Shown one piece after another: positions 35,001-50,000 of a stretch of 64,000 nt of DNA. The first letter of the stretch is position 1; each line of letters opens with the position of its first letter. The position numbers and the translations under genes are program-made. Origin of the DNA: Rhynochetos jubatus (Eukaryota > Chordata > Aves > Eurypygiformes > Rhynochetidae); contig CM050653.1 of NCBI GenBank assembly GCA_027574665.1, positions 37,398,118 to 37,462,117 on the forward strand. Reading direction: 5' to 3'. The notes below the pieces were generated by a model. That model was not told the origin of the DNA, did not search any database, and was given only the letters and a program-made list of their open reading frames with translations.

Positions 35001-38000
35001 ACATTGTTTTTCCCGTGAGTTCTTCCTTTCCTACAGTGGGAAGACTTCTCAGTAGTTTTCCTGCGTTGCTTTTTTTGAGTTTTCCCTTACCTTATAAAAT
35101 ATAAGATTTTTATATGTACCTTTTCCTAATTTTTCTCTTAATGTATTTACAAAAGGCTGTGGTAAATGAAGACACACAAGGAAATGTGAGCCAGCTGCAA
35201 GCTGAGGTCAAGAAGTTGAAAGAGCAGCTTGCTCAACTTACTTCAGTGCGGTCTGTGTGTGATATTTCTGTATCACAAGGTAAGAGCTGGGGGTGTGCGG
35301 GAGAGAAGGTGCTGCTTTTGTAGCCTACAGTGTTGGAGCCTTATGTGATTCATTAGGTTTCTGAACAATTAATATTTTTGTGGGAACTCACCTACAGAGG
35401 TTGCATTTGTCTTTTGGATTCCATTGCCTGTATTTCTATCTGATGTTTTGCAGAAACGGTTAATATGATTTTATTTTCTTCCTCGAAAGTTTGTGTGGGC
35501 TATGATTTTATGACATAATACCTAGAATGCTCCAGTTCATAAGAGGTATGCTGCCTAATCCTTTAAGAAACCAAAAGTTTACATGTGATTGCTAGTACAT
35601 TTAGGTTGGAGGGAGGGTACTAAGGTGTTGATAATGCTGCATTCTTTTTAAGCTCAGGACTGGGTTTTTCCACACACACACACCTCCCTTCCCGTTTTGC
35701 CTCTTCAGGAAGATCCTAAGAAGGATGTATACCTTTCAATAAAAGATTTGTTTCAACGTAAGCTGATAATGGGACTTTGTGCTGGTTTTAGTTGGGACAG
35801 AGTTAATTTTCTTCACAGTAGCTGGTGTGAGGCTGTGTTTTGGATCTGCCCTGAGAAGAGTACCGATAACACTGGTGTTTTCAGTTCTTGCTGAGAAGTG
35901 TTTGTAGCTTCTGATACTGCACCTGAGTTCCCAGGAGGGTGAGCACAGTTCAGACAGCTAACTCAAACTAACCGAAGGAGTATTTCATTCCATAAAATGT
36001 CATGCTTAGTGTATAAGCCAGAGGTGGGCCAGGAGTCATTGCAGTTGGTGGGTCAGTTGGCTTTCTTGTCCACTGTCTTGCTCATGGGGCTTGTTTGGAC
36101 TCGGCTGTGATTGCCCTTGGGCTCTCTGGCTCTGACTCACTGCTCGGGACCCAGCTGGGTATCAGTCGGCAAGTAGTGAGCTATTGTATCATTTGTTTTA
36201 TTTTCCATTATTTTTATTACATATTCTTATTGGTATTATTAGTATTGTTAGTATTAATTTCACTACTTTTTTCAATTATATTCAATTATTACTTTGTTCT
36301 TATCTCAGTCCATGAGTTTTCTTGCCTTTTCTTCCTATTGTCCTCCTCCACTGGAGGAGGGGGGTAGGTGAGCAAGCAGCTGTGGGGTACTTTGCTGCTG
36401 GCCAGGGTTAAACCATGACAGACTTTCATGTAATTTTTTCGTTCCGGCAGCTTTTTGCTAGTCCATTGTATCTGCAGTACAGATCCCAGCAAAGCTTTTT
36501 ACTATATATACTTCTCACTGAAATAGGCTACTTTATAATGTTTGATTACAAGATAGTAAACTTGGTCTTGTAACTCTTACTGTGTTCCTGAGCCAATTCA
36601 TTCCTGATCTTGCCAAGAAATAGAAGATACAGCAATAGAAGGTACTGCAGAAGTTAGAAAGACTTGTCTAATATAGGGCATCTGTAGCTGAGTTTCTGTA
36701 AGGAAAAAGTACTTCTCTGTTAGTATACACATTTAACTAGTAAAACCAAGTCAACTATTAAATGGGACAGTGAATCACTGTCCATGAATGCTGACAGAGG
36801 GCTCAAACCGTGATAGGGTTCTGAGGAAAAGGAAGTGATGATGCTTAAACACTGGAGAGATTTTAGGCAGAACCTAATGTATTAGAGCTGTGGTTTTGTC
36901 TATGCAGTTGAATTGTAACATTCAATCATACAAATATGAAATCTGCTTGCTACTTTAAAAACATAATGGCATTTTTAAATAAATTGCAATAGAGTAGTTA
37001 CTACGCACCTACATACTATGGTGATTAGTATTCTATAAATAAGTAGTCTTGCCTGTGTGAGGATATTCAGGAAAGCTATTTTGAATTAATTTCTGAAGTG
37101 GATTAGTTAAACCCTATTAATCCCTTGTGTGGACACTTTGCTTCCAGATTAAATCACTAATTGTCCACTGAATTCATGCTTATTTTCCTGAATTTCCTTC
37201 TCATAAACCTGTTAGTCCACTTTTAATATACATAAACTGTGGTAATTGTAGCCAATGATGTCTTAGTGTTATCAAATTAATTTCAGAGCGGGTTTGTGTT
37301 CTATAGATATACTCAGCTGAACAGATTTACTCTTTCATTGCAATGAAAGTTCATCGTAAAGCCGTTTAATGCTTGAACAACTTTGTTAATTATACAATTA
37401 TGTATATTGACTCTGTTCTTTATCAACACTTGCAGGTGGCTAGGAATTACTGCCTAAACTTCTTTGCTCTGGGTATGGCACATGATCTTTGTAGAGGAAT
37501 TACACTGTCCGAAGAACTTATTTAGATTTTCTTTATACAACTGTCACGTTATGTATGTAGGAAAACCTGATTAACTGGTATTTTAATAAATATGGCATTT
37601 GTTTTGTTGACTTACCCTACAGGTGCTGTTGAAAAAGGGAAGAACAACATAAATTACATGGACAGCTTTCTTGAAGCAATGTTGTTCTGGGAGAAATCGG
37701 AAGGTGAAAAGAAGGTAAGAAAGCACTAAGATTTTTAAGTGCGTTCTGTGAACTCTGTGAGAGACCAGTGATCATATTGAAGCTGACTCCATGGTTTTCC
37801 TTTGGTTTTGTATAAAAAAATACTCTGTCCAAAGATGATAAAGTTTGGTAACAAGGGAACTTATTCTAACGATGTTTAACATAAAATCTGTGGTCCTCAG
37901 GAGAACTACAAGGATGTAGTGAAGTTATGCAGGGAGAAAATTAGAAGAGCCAAAGCCCAAATAGAACTTAATCTGGCTACTGCCGTAAAAGACAATAAAA

Positions 38001-41000
38001 AATTATTCCATAAATACATTAGAAACAAAAGGAGAGCTAAGGAGGCTCTCCATCCTTTATTGGATGCAGTGGGAAACATAGTGGCAAAGGATGAGGAAAA
38101 GGCTGAGGTAATTAATGCTGTCTTTGCTCTCTCCTTCATGGTAAGACCAGTTTCTCTCCAGGTACCCAGCCCCTTGGGCGGGAAGAGGGGGACCAGGAGC
38201 AGAATGAAGCCTTCATAATCCAAGGGGAAGTAGTTAGTGACCTGCTGCACCACTTGTGACACACACAAGTCTGTGAGGCCATACAGGATCCACTTAATGG
38301 TACTGAGGCATCCAGGCCTCTCTCAGGAACAGTGTGGTCAGCAGGACTAGGGCAGTGATTGTCCCCCTGTACTGGGCACTGGGGAGGCTGCACCTCGAAT
38401 CCCGTGTTCAGTGTTGGGCAAGAAAGACACTGAGGTGCTGGAGCGTGTCCAGAGAAGGGCAACAGAGCTGGGGAAGGGTCTGGAGCACCAGTCCTGTGAG
38501 GAGCGGGTGAGGGAGTTTAGCCTGGAGAAGAGGAGGCTCAGGGAAGACCTGATCACTCTCTACAGCTCCCTGAAAGGAGGTTGTAGGGAGATGGGGTTGG
38601 TCTCCTCTCCCAAGTAACAAGCGATAGGACAAGAGGAAATGGCCTCAAGTTGCACCAGGGGAGGTTTAGATTGGATATTAGGAAAAACTTCTTCATGGAA
38701 AGGGTTGTCAGGACTGGAATGAGCTGCCCAGGGAAGCAGTGGAGTCACCACCCCAGGAGGTATGTGCTTAGGGGCATGGTTTAGTGGTGGACTAGACAGT
38801 GTTAAGTTTATGGTTGGACGTGATGATCTTAAAGGACTTTTCCAACCTAAATGATTCTATGATTCTATGTTTCACATTCAGACAAGCTTTCACAGCATGT
38901 TTAGTTTTGGGGGGTCGGTTGTTTATTGTGATTTTCCAATTAAAAAAGTTGAACAGAACAACAAACTTCTATTTTACTTAATTTTGAGTGAATCTTTGAA
39001 TGTTTGGATCAACAGTGTTTTTTGAAGCAAACCTTCCAGTCATGCCCATTTTGTTGTGTTTTGGTTCAAGTCATGGTGCAGTACTGAATCAGCCAAAACT
39101 TTTTTTAAAGAAAATTAACTGAAACAGGCACTCTAGGGGAGCGTTTGCTGGGCTTAACTGAATATTTAAGCCTACTGGATCATGTTGGAGTTTCTAAGTA
39201 AAGTTGTTGCGATATAGTGTGTAATTGGGGTTCTTGGTCTGCGCTGTTGCTCTCTACAAATCTGCTCTGTTGGTGTATTGACAAAGTTACTGTTAACTGA
39301 GTTTGTCATGATTTGTCTGGGTGTGATATGTGCATCTTTAAAATTGATCTAGTGTAACTGTCACTTTTCCACCTGTCTGTACGTGTACGTCCTAAGAATT
39401 TGTTAGAAAAAATTGCTCAACTGGAAGATCTGTGTGCCAAGAAGGAGAAATTTATTCAGTCCAGTAAAATGATAGTTAAATTCCGTGAAGACCACATCGT
39501 TCGCTTGGAGAGGTTACATAAAGATGCTGGTGGAAGCTTATTGCCAGAAGAGCAAGAGGGTCTTCTCAGTGAAATGAGAGAGGAATTGCAGACACTCAGA
39601 GAGCAGGTAAGTCTTTGGCTTTTCCTTTCTACAGCAATTTTCTTTTGTGAGAATAGCACACGTGATGGAGTTTTGCAATGGCTGGATACAGCTTTTCAGG
39701 AAAGGCAGGAAAGAAGAGGATGGGTGGTGCGTTCCTTTAGAGAAGCATCTCAAATGCATGGTTTCCCTACAGAAGGTACAATGGGTGGGTTTAGAGCTTG
39801 TGAGTTTGCTCACAAGAGGAGAGGCTAGTAAGGGTGAGAGCTTTCTACAGGCCACCTGATCTGAGTTAGGTAGAGGACTAAGTCTCCAAATCACAAATCC
39901 TTCTTATGGGAAACTTTAATGTCTGTGACATCTATTGAAAGGGAAAGACAGCAGGATGGAATTAATACAGCAGGTTTCTGATGGGTAATAACACAGATGT
40001 TAGATGGGACGATCAGGGGTGATGCAGTTCTGGAGCTGTTTGAGGAAGGCAAGTAACAAAGTACATACCTAAGGCTTCATGTTATTCGGGTATCTGGTAA
40101 GTGTGGTACCATTTCTGAGGCTGCTTTGAAGAACAAAGAAGCTCAAGAGAGAAGGCAGGTTACTTAAAAAAATTTCCTCTGAGCCCTAATAGGAAAAAGG
40201 AGCAGATGTATTAGAAGACCAACTTGAATCTGCAGTTCAAACCTCAGCTCCAAAGTGAAAGGGGCAAAAACAAGTACAGAAGTCAGGACAGTGACTAAAG
40301 CACTTTAGAAACATTACTATGGCGTGCAGGGATAGTGTTAAGAAAGCTAAAGCTCAAAGTTGAAACTGAAGAGGCTTGTTGAGCAGCAAGAAAAGCTTCT
40401 ACTGCTTTATTACCAGTAGAAGAGTAAACGCGTAAAATGTGAACCCACCGTCTTTTTTGAAGGCAGATTCTAAGGCAGTATCCTTGGAATACTGCCAAAA
40501 AAAATTGGGGTAGTTTTCACCACTGTAGGGAATACCTTTTCTCCGACTGCATTACAATTTAATGCTTATCAAAGGTGGTAGAGCAACAGCTAGATATGTA
40601 TAGCATTGTCTGGAAAATAAAAGCTGTTGAATAAAATACTGCTTATCACAGATGGAACAACACCCGCGAATTGCTAAGTATGCCATGGAGAATCATAACC
40701 TCAGAGAGGAGAATAAGAAACTGCGATCTTTACAGTCCGTTAAGAAGGCTCAAGAAATTGATGCTCAGACCATCGCAGAACTAGAAAAAGCTTTTTTGGA
40801 AGCTTCAGCCACAGAGAAAAATACTGGAGGTAAAAAAATGTTAATGTTTTTCAGATAAATAAGCTTACTGTATTTCTGTTGCAGGCAGTGTAACGTTGAA
40901 GATGTCTGTCTTGATGTATTTTTGCCGCCTTCAAAGTGATACCTGAAGATCGATAGAACAGCTTTACTTCATTTCATTCACATTGGCCTTTAAGCAAATA

Positions 41001-44000
41001 CAGCAGTAGGGAATCTGGATTCTTGTGCGCCTTGTGACATCCATAATCTCATTTTGTTGTCCTTAGTTGTCATGAAGGCTGCAGTAATATTAATTATTTT
41101 ACTGGTTTTCACATGAACTGTTGCTAAAACCCATTTTCTTCAATCTCAATTGCCACTGTGCTGTTCAAAAGACTACAAATGCTTTCATTTTAATAAAACT
41201 TCAGATATTTGAGCTACTCTGTGATTTCAGAGGGTATGTGTTTGTTCCTTAGGTCATCATTTATATTCCACCACCATATCAGTGGAAGGCAACTCACTGG
41301 CATCTGTTGAAAGGCTGAAAGCACGCCTGCTACAGACTCAGAGTGAACTGACAAGTTCAAAACAAGAATATGAAGAATTTAAAGAGCTAACCAAGTGAGA
41401 CAAAACAGTATAGAAATGTTATTTAATTAAAGTCTTTAAATAATTACTTGCATTGATTTTTAAAAGTTAGTCTCAGACCCTGAATATGCTGTCTGGGTAT
41501 GTTCTTACCATTTAAGAAAAATGACATGCACACAGAGTATGTTTCTGTTGAACTCCGTTACTTCCAGACTAGGAAACAATCTAGTTCATGCAGTCTGACG
41601 GCATGTCTGCACTGTTGCAGGCTTCTTTGTCTCTCTCTGAAAGCTCTTCTTTAAGCTGCAAAACCGTGCTTCACAATGTGCAGGAGATGCATGTACCCTG
41701 GAATGCTGATATTCTCCTGCATAATCGGACAGGGAGAGTTTGGCTTAGTTTCTGTGCTGAGCAAGTATTTTTCAGTTACTGAAATACAACAGGTGGAAGC
41801 CATGACAGGAACTAAGAGTTGATGGGATTTGCAGGGGGGTGCTTTAAGGGTTGGTTTTGGTTTAGTGCAGCAGTAGTTTTTAATATAACCTCTTTGAGAT
41901 TTCAGGTTTGGGTCACAATAAATGTAGAATCCAAGCACCCCAGAAAATTCTGGCTAGCCTGTTGATCCTTTTTTTTTTTTTTGTCTCCACGTCACAGATT
42001 TTAAGGAGGCAATAATACCACTATCTTGAGACTTGTTACTGGAACAGAGATTTCGTTCAAATTAGAGCAAAGGCATGGTGTCAATAGTTCATTTATGTCA
42101 ATTTACTTTGGCCTGTAAACACAAGATAAGGGTCTACTTTGTGCTTACCAATGTAGTAAAGAATTTACTGTCACTGATCTCCTTGAGGGCAGCACTAGGT
42201 AATGCGAAAGGCCCGAGAAATACCTTTGGTGTGTATATATTCATATGCAAGTGAATAACACCTGGTCTAGTGGAGGGTGTCCCTGCCCATGGCAGGGGGG
42301 TTGGATCTAGATGATCTTGAAGGTCCCTTCCAACCCAAATGAATACATGGCTTAACTTGATCAACCCATCATGGAGAAATTCAGGTTCCGTTACTGGAGA
42401 TAGAAGAAAAATAATTGCATTTCCAGCTAGCGTGATGTAAACTTAGAAGACATAAAGGGCCTGATTTTTTTTTTCCTTATATTTATTTTTAGGCTGTACT
42501 TAGCATTATTTCTTTTTATTGATTTCAGAGAATCTAGAGTGCAATTCTAGAAGCATTGGGCATTTTTGCCAGCCCAGTCCCTCCTTTGAAAAAAAAAAAA
42601 AAAAAAGTGGCTTTGTAATGTCTTTTTTGCTCATTCAGGCAATTGTACAAATCTGTATTTTATTCTTGGATATCTGTAGAGCAAATTCTATGAACTTTAT
42701 AAATCATAATGCTACAATCTACTGAGTTTATCAATACAGCAAACCATCTATTACCCTGTATCATTAGTTACAATGGTTTATTTTTATCTTCATATATTAA
42801 TTACTTTATTTTCCTGCCCATGCAAAGTAATCCTATTTTATGTGTTCCATGTTTTGTGCACGTCTTGCTTTCTTGATAGTACGTATGCATTTTTATTATC
42901 AATTACTGATACTTTCTTAGTGGAGTGCAGTGAAACAGAAGTGTGCTTTTGAATCTCTGGATTTCACCAAACTTTAGACTTGTTTCCAGTTTCAGAGTAA
43001 CTGGATGGCTAATTTTACATGCAAGTGTAACTAGGCTGTATCTGAAAAAGAGAGTAAAATTTAACAATTTCACAAAATCAATGTATGCCAATTTTTCTGT
43101 TGTCCAGTAGCAGTCAGCACTAAAATCCTACTGTGTCGCGTAAGTTTTGTTGCAGATACTAAAAACGTGAGGGAAAGTGATAGCATTGAACTGCCAAAAG
43201 ATGAAATATTTTCTTTTGTCTGTAGACTTGACCTGACAATTATGTCAGTAAGACCAACAATCGCGGCAACAGCACGTAGCTCTGTAAAATGAAAAATATT
43301 CCTAAATTTCTGCTGAACTGTTGGATTTCTGTTGAAGTACTTTTAGAGGGCAAAATAGTCTTAACAGAACAGTGCTTAAAACAAAACCAAACTTTAGAGG
43401 ATTTTCTTTAATCCTGGCAAGCACCAGTTCAGACTTCTCATATAACTGGATAACATTTTTAAAGCTTAAAACTGTATTGGTATGGGTGATACCACTTTCT
43501 CTCAAAAGGAATTGCAGAGCTCTCAGCTTATTTTTTACCGTGTAATGGTTTTTTTTCTGACATGTTTAGTTATCCATATGCTTGCTTCATTATGCAAGCA
43601 CAAATAAGCTTCTTAGCTTTTTATTTTTAATACAGCAGTGGTGGCTTTCTTCTCAAAATAATGTATTTTGGTGCTTGGGCAAGAGTTCAGCTTCAGTCTG
43701 CTCATTGGCAATACTGCAGCTTGTTGTTACTGATGGGAGGGCATACTGATGGAGGGGTTCTGACAGTAGTAAAATACTTCCTCAACAGGAAAAAGCATAT
43801 GGAACTGGAATCAGAGCTTCAATCCCTTCAGAAAGCAAACGAGCATCTGGAAAACATTCTGGAGGCAACCAAAGCACACAAGCGCCGAGAAGTCTCACAG
43901 TTGCATAAACTACATAGAGAAACTCTTAAGGTAGGAGAATAAGTTGGTTTAAAACCACACGTACTTGCACGTCAGTTGCGTGAGAACACTTTCATTTGTA

Positions 44001-47000
44001 TGATCCCTTAAGCTACCTAGTATTCTGGCATGTAATCCATACGTGATAGAACACATGCGTTGCTTTTTTGTTCTGAAGTACAGAATGACTGCTACTGTAT
44101 TTGGAAGACAAATCTGAAAATGTGTAGTGGTTTAGAACTAACCACTTTGAGCATTTTATTTCATTATTCTGCTTATAGAAATATGGAATATTTCTTCTGT
44201 CCAAGTCTTAACTCCATGTTATAGTTAACATAAAGACTGCTGTGTAATCTTTATAACAGAACATAACCACTCCGACCAAAGCTTACCAGCTAAGATCTCG
44301 CCTTGTCCCACGAATAAGCCCAGAAATCTTAGATTATCGCTGTGAAGATTTTCAGTGTTCTGAAGAGATGATGGATGACATTTTGAAAGAGCCAGTTCCC
44401 CCAGAGATGAATGAACAAGCCTGTGAGGCCATTGCTGAGGAGCTCAAAGTGGCACAGGTGAATGTTCTGAACAAAAGCTGATGCGTAACTTTATAATAAA
44501 AGTGGGTTTGGACATTAAATACTTCCCCCTCATCAAATAGATTTTAATTTGCATGAGAAACTGAAGCACTTGAATATTTAAGGCTTCACTAAACAGTTCT
44601 CTAATTAGACGTTGTACTTAAGAGGCTTTACAATGAAAATATTGAAAGTGATTTGAGAGCTGAATATCTTAACTAGTTTAAGATATACAGGGCATTTAAA
44701 CTTTTACTATTTTAACCTGATAACTTGTTTCTGAGGAGACTTCTTCGTAAGTATCTGATGACAGCTCCACTTGGAACAATACCTGAGCTTAATATATACT
44801 ACTGCATTTTTTGAAGAAACCTGCCAAATAATGCTTGTCCACCATTATACCTTAATTGTCTTGCATCTTTCCTAAAGAGCAGGCAAGGTCTTCTGTCACA
44901 TACAACTTTGTAGCACTCTTCTCTGCACTACTCTAGAAACTGAAACTAACTTCCACGCATGCAAAATCCTGGTACAACAGCCAAAAACCTTTTCATGTTT
45001 ACCATAGTGCAGAGATCCTGTAAGGATTTCAGCTAATGTGTATTTTGAATAACTTTTTTCTTTTTTAAAGCCTTATTTCTCCAAGGTAAACATGTTTCTG
45101 AAAACTGACTTATAAACATGTCAGTCCGTGTATTCCCTGACGGATTTTCTTGTGTTCTGGCAGCTTAGGTAGCAGTAGGAGAAATCAGCTACTTTAAAAT
45201 ACCAGTTTATTTTAGAATGTTCTGTTTTCTGTTGGTTCAGGTCATTAAAAAAAGAAAGTAGTTGACATTTGTATATTTAATATGCACAGACTGCCATATG
45301 GCATGGGAGAATAACTAGAAGAGGGGTGCTCTAATTTTAAGTGTCTGTTGTGTCACAGGAGCAACTGAGCACAATGCAGACAAAGCTGGATGAAGAGGAA
45401 AGCAAGAATATGAAACTCCAACAGCATATTAATAAACTGGAGCATCACTCTGCACAAATACAGGAGGTGAGAGCGCAATATAATAAATACCAGGGCTCTA
45501 TGTCAGTGTGCATATATGGCAAGATAATATCTACCACACTCGCACTACTGTGCCGTCTGGTGAGGTCTGCAGGGTTACTTGCATTTTGACTTTTGAAAAC
45601 CATGCATAGCATCATTGCTCAGGGCTGTGCAAGGAAGAGGAGGACTTCATTTAACATAACACTGCAGGTCTGGGGTTATTTTGGTTTTGTTGGTTTCAGT
45701 GTTGTGATTCTGAGCCTGCTTGATCTTAAATATAAGCAAATAGACACTCAAAGATGTCTGTGCTTGCTTTTGGCCAACTTGACAGTTTATGGAAAACGGC
45801 AATAGTCACAAGGAAATTCTGAATTTTGGAATGCTGTAAATACTATTTGCCTCCGTTGGAACTGAACGGAAATGTCTTTACTCTATAAAATATTTACGTC
45901 TTCCTTAATGGCTAGGTTTGATTTAACATAGAAAAGAAAATAGGGCCTGTATTCTTCCCAGATCAGTCTCATTTCTGATAGCTCTGTACTTGAAGGAAAT
46001 ATCAGCTCCTACACTGACAGTTGCTTTTAAATGGACTTTTTAGATAAGGTGGTGTCTTCAGTTATATCAGATGCTTTTTTTCTTGGACCTCTGTGGGTTT
46101 CAGAATTCAGCAAACATTGAATTTAAAGAAAAATGCATCTTCTGTTTATAATCAGTGGATGAAATGCACTAGTACGTTATTACGTTATTGCTACAGCTCT
46201 GTGACTTAGGCACTCCTACATTTCCTTCCATTTAAAAATTTTACTTCTCTTCTCAAGCTTCTTTCATCCGAAAGGAATGACTGGAGTAAAGAGCGCCAAG
46301 AGCTCCTTGAACAGACAAAATCGCTTGAAAAGCAATTTCAAGACAGTCAAAGCAGGACTGATAGTAAGTCTACGTAATACTGAAATCCCATATGAAGTTT
46401 TGAGGTGTCCTAATGTTTTGAATCACTAATAACACGTGCTGAGTAACTATTTGGGTTGTTAGTCATACTCGTTTCATTTATTTTTTAATCTTTTTTAAAA
46501 CAAAATCTCTCTACTACTTGCAATACAGCTTTTCTCTGCCTGGTCTTGCACAGTATACAATATTCAAAATTGCTCTCTGTTCACTCTGAACATGAAGGAG
46601 GCACAGGATATAGTATTTTTAAAAGAGAATATTAACTAAAAACAAAGGGAAAATCCTCTATTGCTCTATGGAAATGCAGTGATACTGTCTGGAATGTTTT
46701 TGATTCTGTCTGTACTTTTTAGTTCTTAAAATCAGTGTTTCATTGACCTTTTCCATTTACAAGCCCTTTTTGTGTGTGACCTTCAAGGTTAATTCCACTG
46801 CAAATGTATGAAGTTCAGTGAGACTTGCTCAGGCCATTACGTAGTGTTACGTGTCCTCTATCTAGTGTGGTTTTCCAAATAACACGTGAATTATTTGTTT
46901 GGGTTTTGACAGTATTGAAGAGTGAAGTCTGTGACTTGCGCATTGTCCTGCAGTCTGCAGACAAGGAGCTGTCTGCTGTCAAGCTGGAATACAGTGCCTT

Positions 47001-50000
47001 TAGGGAAAAGCAAGAGAAAGAAATGAGTCAGCTTTCTGGTAGACATATGGATGTACAGTTCCAGCTGGATAGCGTCAGGTATGTTGGCAGTTTGGTAAAA
47101 TGCCTTAACCCCCCTTCTGGATGCATCCAGTGATTTAGTTCTTCCTTTCCACATGGGAACTTTGCCAGTTATTTAAAGTTGTTATTGTGTGTTTTGTCCT
47201 TTGCTTTGGTTTTTTTTGCTCAATTCTAGCCACGTGTGTTTCAGAGCCATGAGGGAGAACATGTTGAAATTAGCAGAAAGAAAATAAAACGAGGCTTCCT
47301 TAATTTTGTTTTGCTGTAGCGCTTTCCCACTAAGTAGGATATACCTATAAGTTTATCGATCTCCTACAGTTAAGTGGCTGAGGAGACATAGCTTGTTTGG
47401 GGTTAACCCAACTTAGTTACGTTGCGTTTTGTTGTTGCTGGCTTTCGATTGTTTTGCTGGGTTGTGGGTTTGGGGTTGTGTTTTTTTTCTCCTGGCAAGG
47501 TTAACTACTGTATTGCATTGTGGCGGGTCATGTCTAATCACTCAAAAAAGGACTTCAGCTGCATTGTGAGCCTGGGAACCCGGAACTGAAATTAAATGTT
47601 GTGGTTTCACTGGGGCCTTCTCTGTTAGCAGAAGTACTGACTGTTGGGAGGGTATTCTTTCTAGAGGCTCTCTGTTAATAACAGATTCACAGAGTGTCAG
47701 GGGTTGGAAGGCACCTCTAGAGCTCATCTAGTCCAACCCCCCTGCCAGAGCAGGATCACCCAGAGCAGATCACACAGGAACAAGTCCAGGCGGCTTTGGA
47801 AAGTCTCCAGGGAAGGAGACTCCCCCACCCCTCTGGGCAACCTGATTCATAACACTTGTCTAGCAGCTCTTTTACCCCTCTTTGCATTTCACTTTTATGA
47901 AAGACCAAACAAAATAAGCTTTCAGGGAAAAAATTTAGGGGGAAATAACCCAGACTTGCCCAGAATATATAAAGACCTTTATATGGGATAAATAACCTGG
48001 ATATCAACTAAGCAGATATAGGTACTGAGGATTGTTCTAGCACAGCCTTTTGTCCAACAGCTGGCTAAAATAAAGAATTCTTTTTAAAAAAGTGGGGGAT
48101 TGCCACAGTGACTCAGTGACTGAAATTTCTGTAGAATTTCATAACAATTATTTCTAGGAATCAGAAAGAGTACTCTGCCTTCTCAGCCAATGCCACTTAA
48201 ATTTCCTGTACTCTTCATAAATATGGAGCTTCTGAGTTTTAAAAAAAAAGTTACCATTTATGTCAGTCACTTCTTAATATACAAAGTACAGTTACTTTGT
48301 GACCCGAAGATGATAAAACACAATTGATTGGAGTATTTTTGTATAATGACACAAGTGCCTTATCTTACTGTTGTGGGTGGGTTTGTGTGTTTGTTTTTAA
48401 TAAAGGCTAGAACACGAAAAGACTCTTGAAGAGAAAGCAAGCCTGCAGGATGACTATGACAACTTGCAGGAAGTAGCCAAGTTTGAGACAGATCAACTGA
48501 AGCAAGAACTTGAGGACAAAAAACAAGAAGGAGAAGCAATGAAAACTGAGCTTTGTGTAAGACAGTCACGGCTTTTAAACAAGTTTATTATACAGTTACT
48601 CATGTAGGCAGATTGTTTAATTCCTGTTATTGTGTCATCAATAACTGGTTACACAGTAATAATAGGTTTCCTGGTGATTTCATTTGGAAGACATACTCAG
48701 AATATTTTTTTAAAACTTCAGTGCAAGACTTTTGCAACCACAGGCTACAAGAAATATCCAATATCATGATGTAGTAGTAGGTTTTTCGGCTGAAGAAATT
48801 GCTCTGGAAATGTTGAGGGAGATGGGTTAATTGGGAAAGGAAGAAACTGCATTGGGAAAGAATCCTGACATCGAAATGCTGGTGAGCTTTTATCTCAGTG
48901 CTAGCTAAGTCTAGCTTGCTTATTCTATCTATACGAAGCAGTTTCTTAAGGATTTTTCGTAGTGGATATGATCTTGTTAAAATGATCTATGGCTTTTTGT
49001 GGTGGATCGCTGTCCTGCCGTTTGGGTGATGCTGTCCTTGAAAGCCTGTCAGACTGCAGTGACTGCAAAACAGCAGAAAGGTTGCTCAAGGGCTTTTGCA
49101 AATGGTTTTGCCTGCTTTTCCGCAGTGTACACTGTGCCTGCTCAGCAAGTTTGCTCTATGTTTTCCTTTCTAGTGTTTAAAGGATTGCTGACAGATTGAA
49201 AATTATTATTTTAATTTCCTTATAGTCTAGTATCTTGAACTGCTGGTTAGAATTTGAAAAATGCCCCCTCAGATTAATTTACAGTTGAGAATTCTAATTT
49301 CTCTCTTTAAAGCCTTGGATATCGAGGAACATTGTAGCTATATGAAATTATCATCAATGGCAGGTGTAAAGAGCTGGTTACTTAATATGAGTAAGAGTTT
49401 ACTTTTGAACTTGTCCAGGAAAAGCTAGAGATCTTTCTGTTTCCATTTAAGGTTTTGGGGGGTGGGGGAGGTGTTCTGTCATCTTAGGAGTTCGTTTAGA
49501 TTTTTGTTTTGGTTTAAATTATTCTATTGTAACTTGTTATGATAACATATATTTTGATATTCTAGAACCTTTTGAAACTCCTGAAAACAGAAAAAGAACA
49601 TAATGAGAAACTAACATTACAATTACAAGAAGACAAAGAAAATAATTCAAAGTAAGTTTTAATTAGTGGTGGCATTTATCTTCGTCTGGCTTCATTGGTT
49701 TGTCCTGTGCTAGGTTCTGTGTTCAGATGGGGATCCTGTTTAGAGGTGCTTTTCCCCAGCTGGGTGGAGATGTTACATAATGGGCTTTTTTATTTTATCG
49801 AGCTTAAAACAGCACTTCATTTTAATGTATTCAATTAGCATACCAAGTGTGGTTCTTCACATCAAAGGTCAAGTTCCACTACTGACAGCAGTGTCTGGTA
49901 GTAACCAAACCATTAGTCTTTTATATAACGTTGAGAAGGTGAGAGTTAAAGAAGTCTTCAAAAATATTAAGTGCAAATAAGAATAAACTTAGAGGACTTG

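Noticed and set aside
37919..38218. 99-codon frame as a possible nested host gene in KIF15 intron 11
   Set aside because: The sequence [20 protein letters not shown] and NKKLFHKYI is the CR1 ORF2 linker, so it belongs to the retrotransposon.
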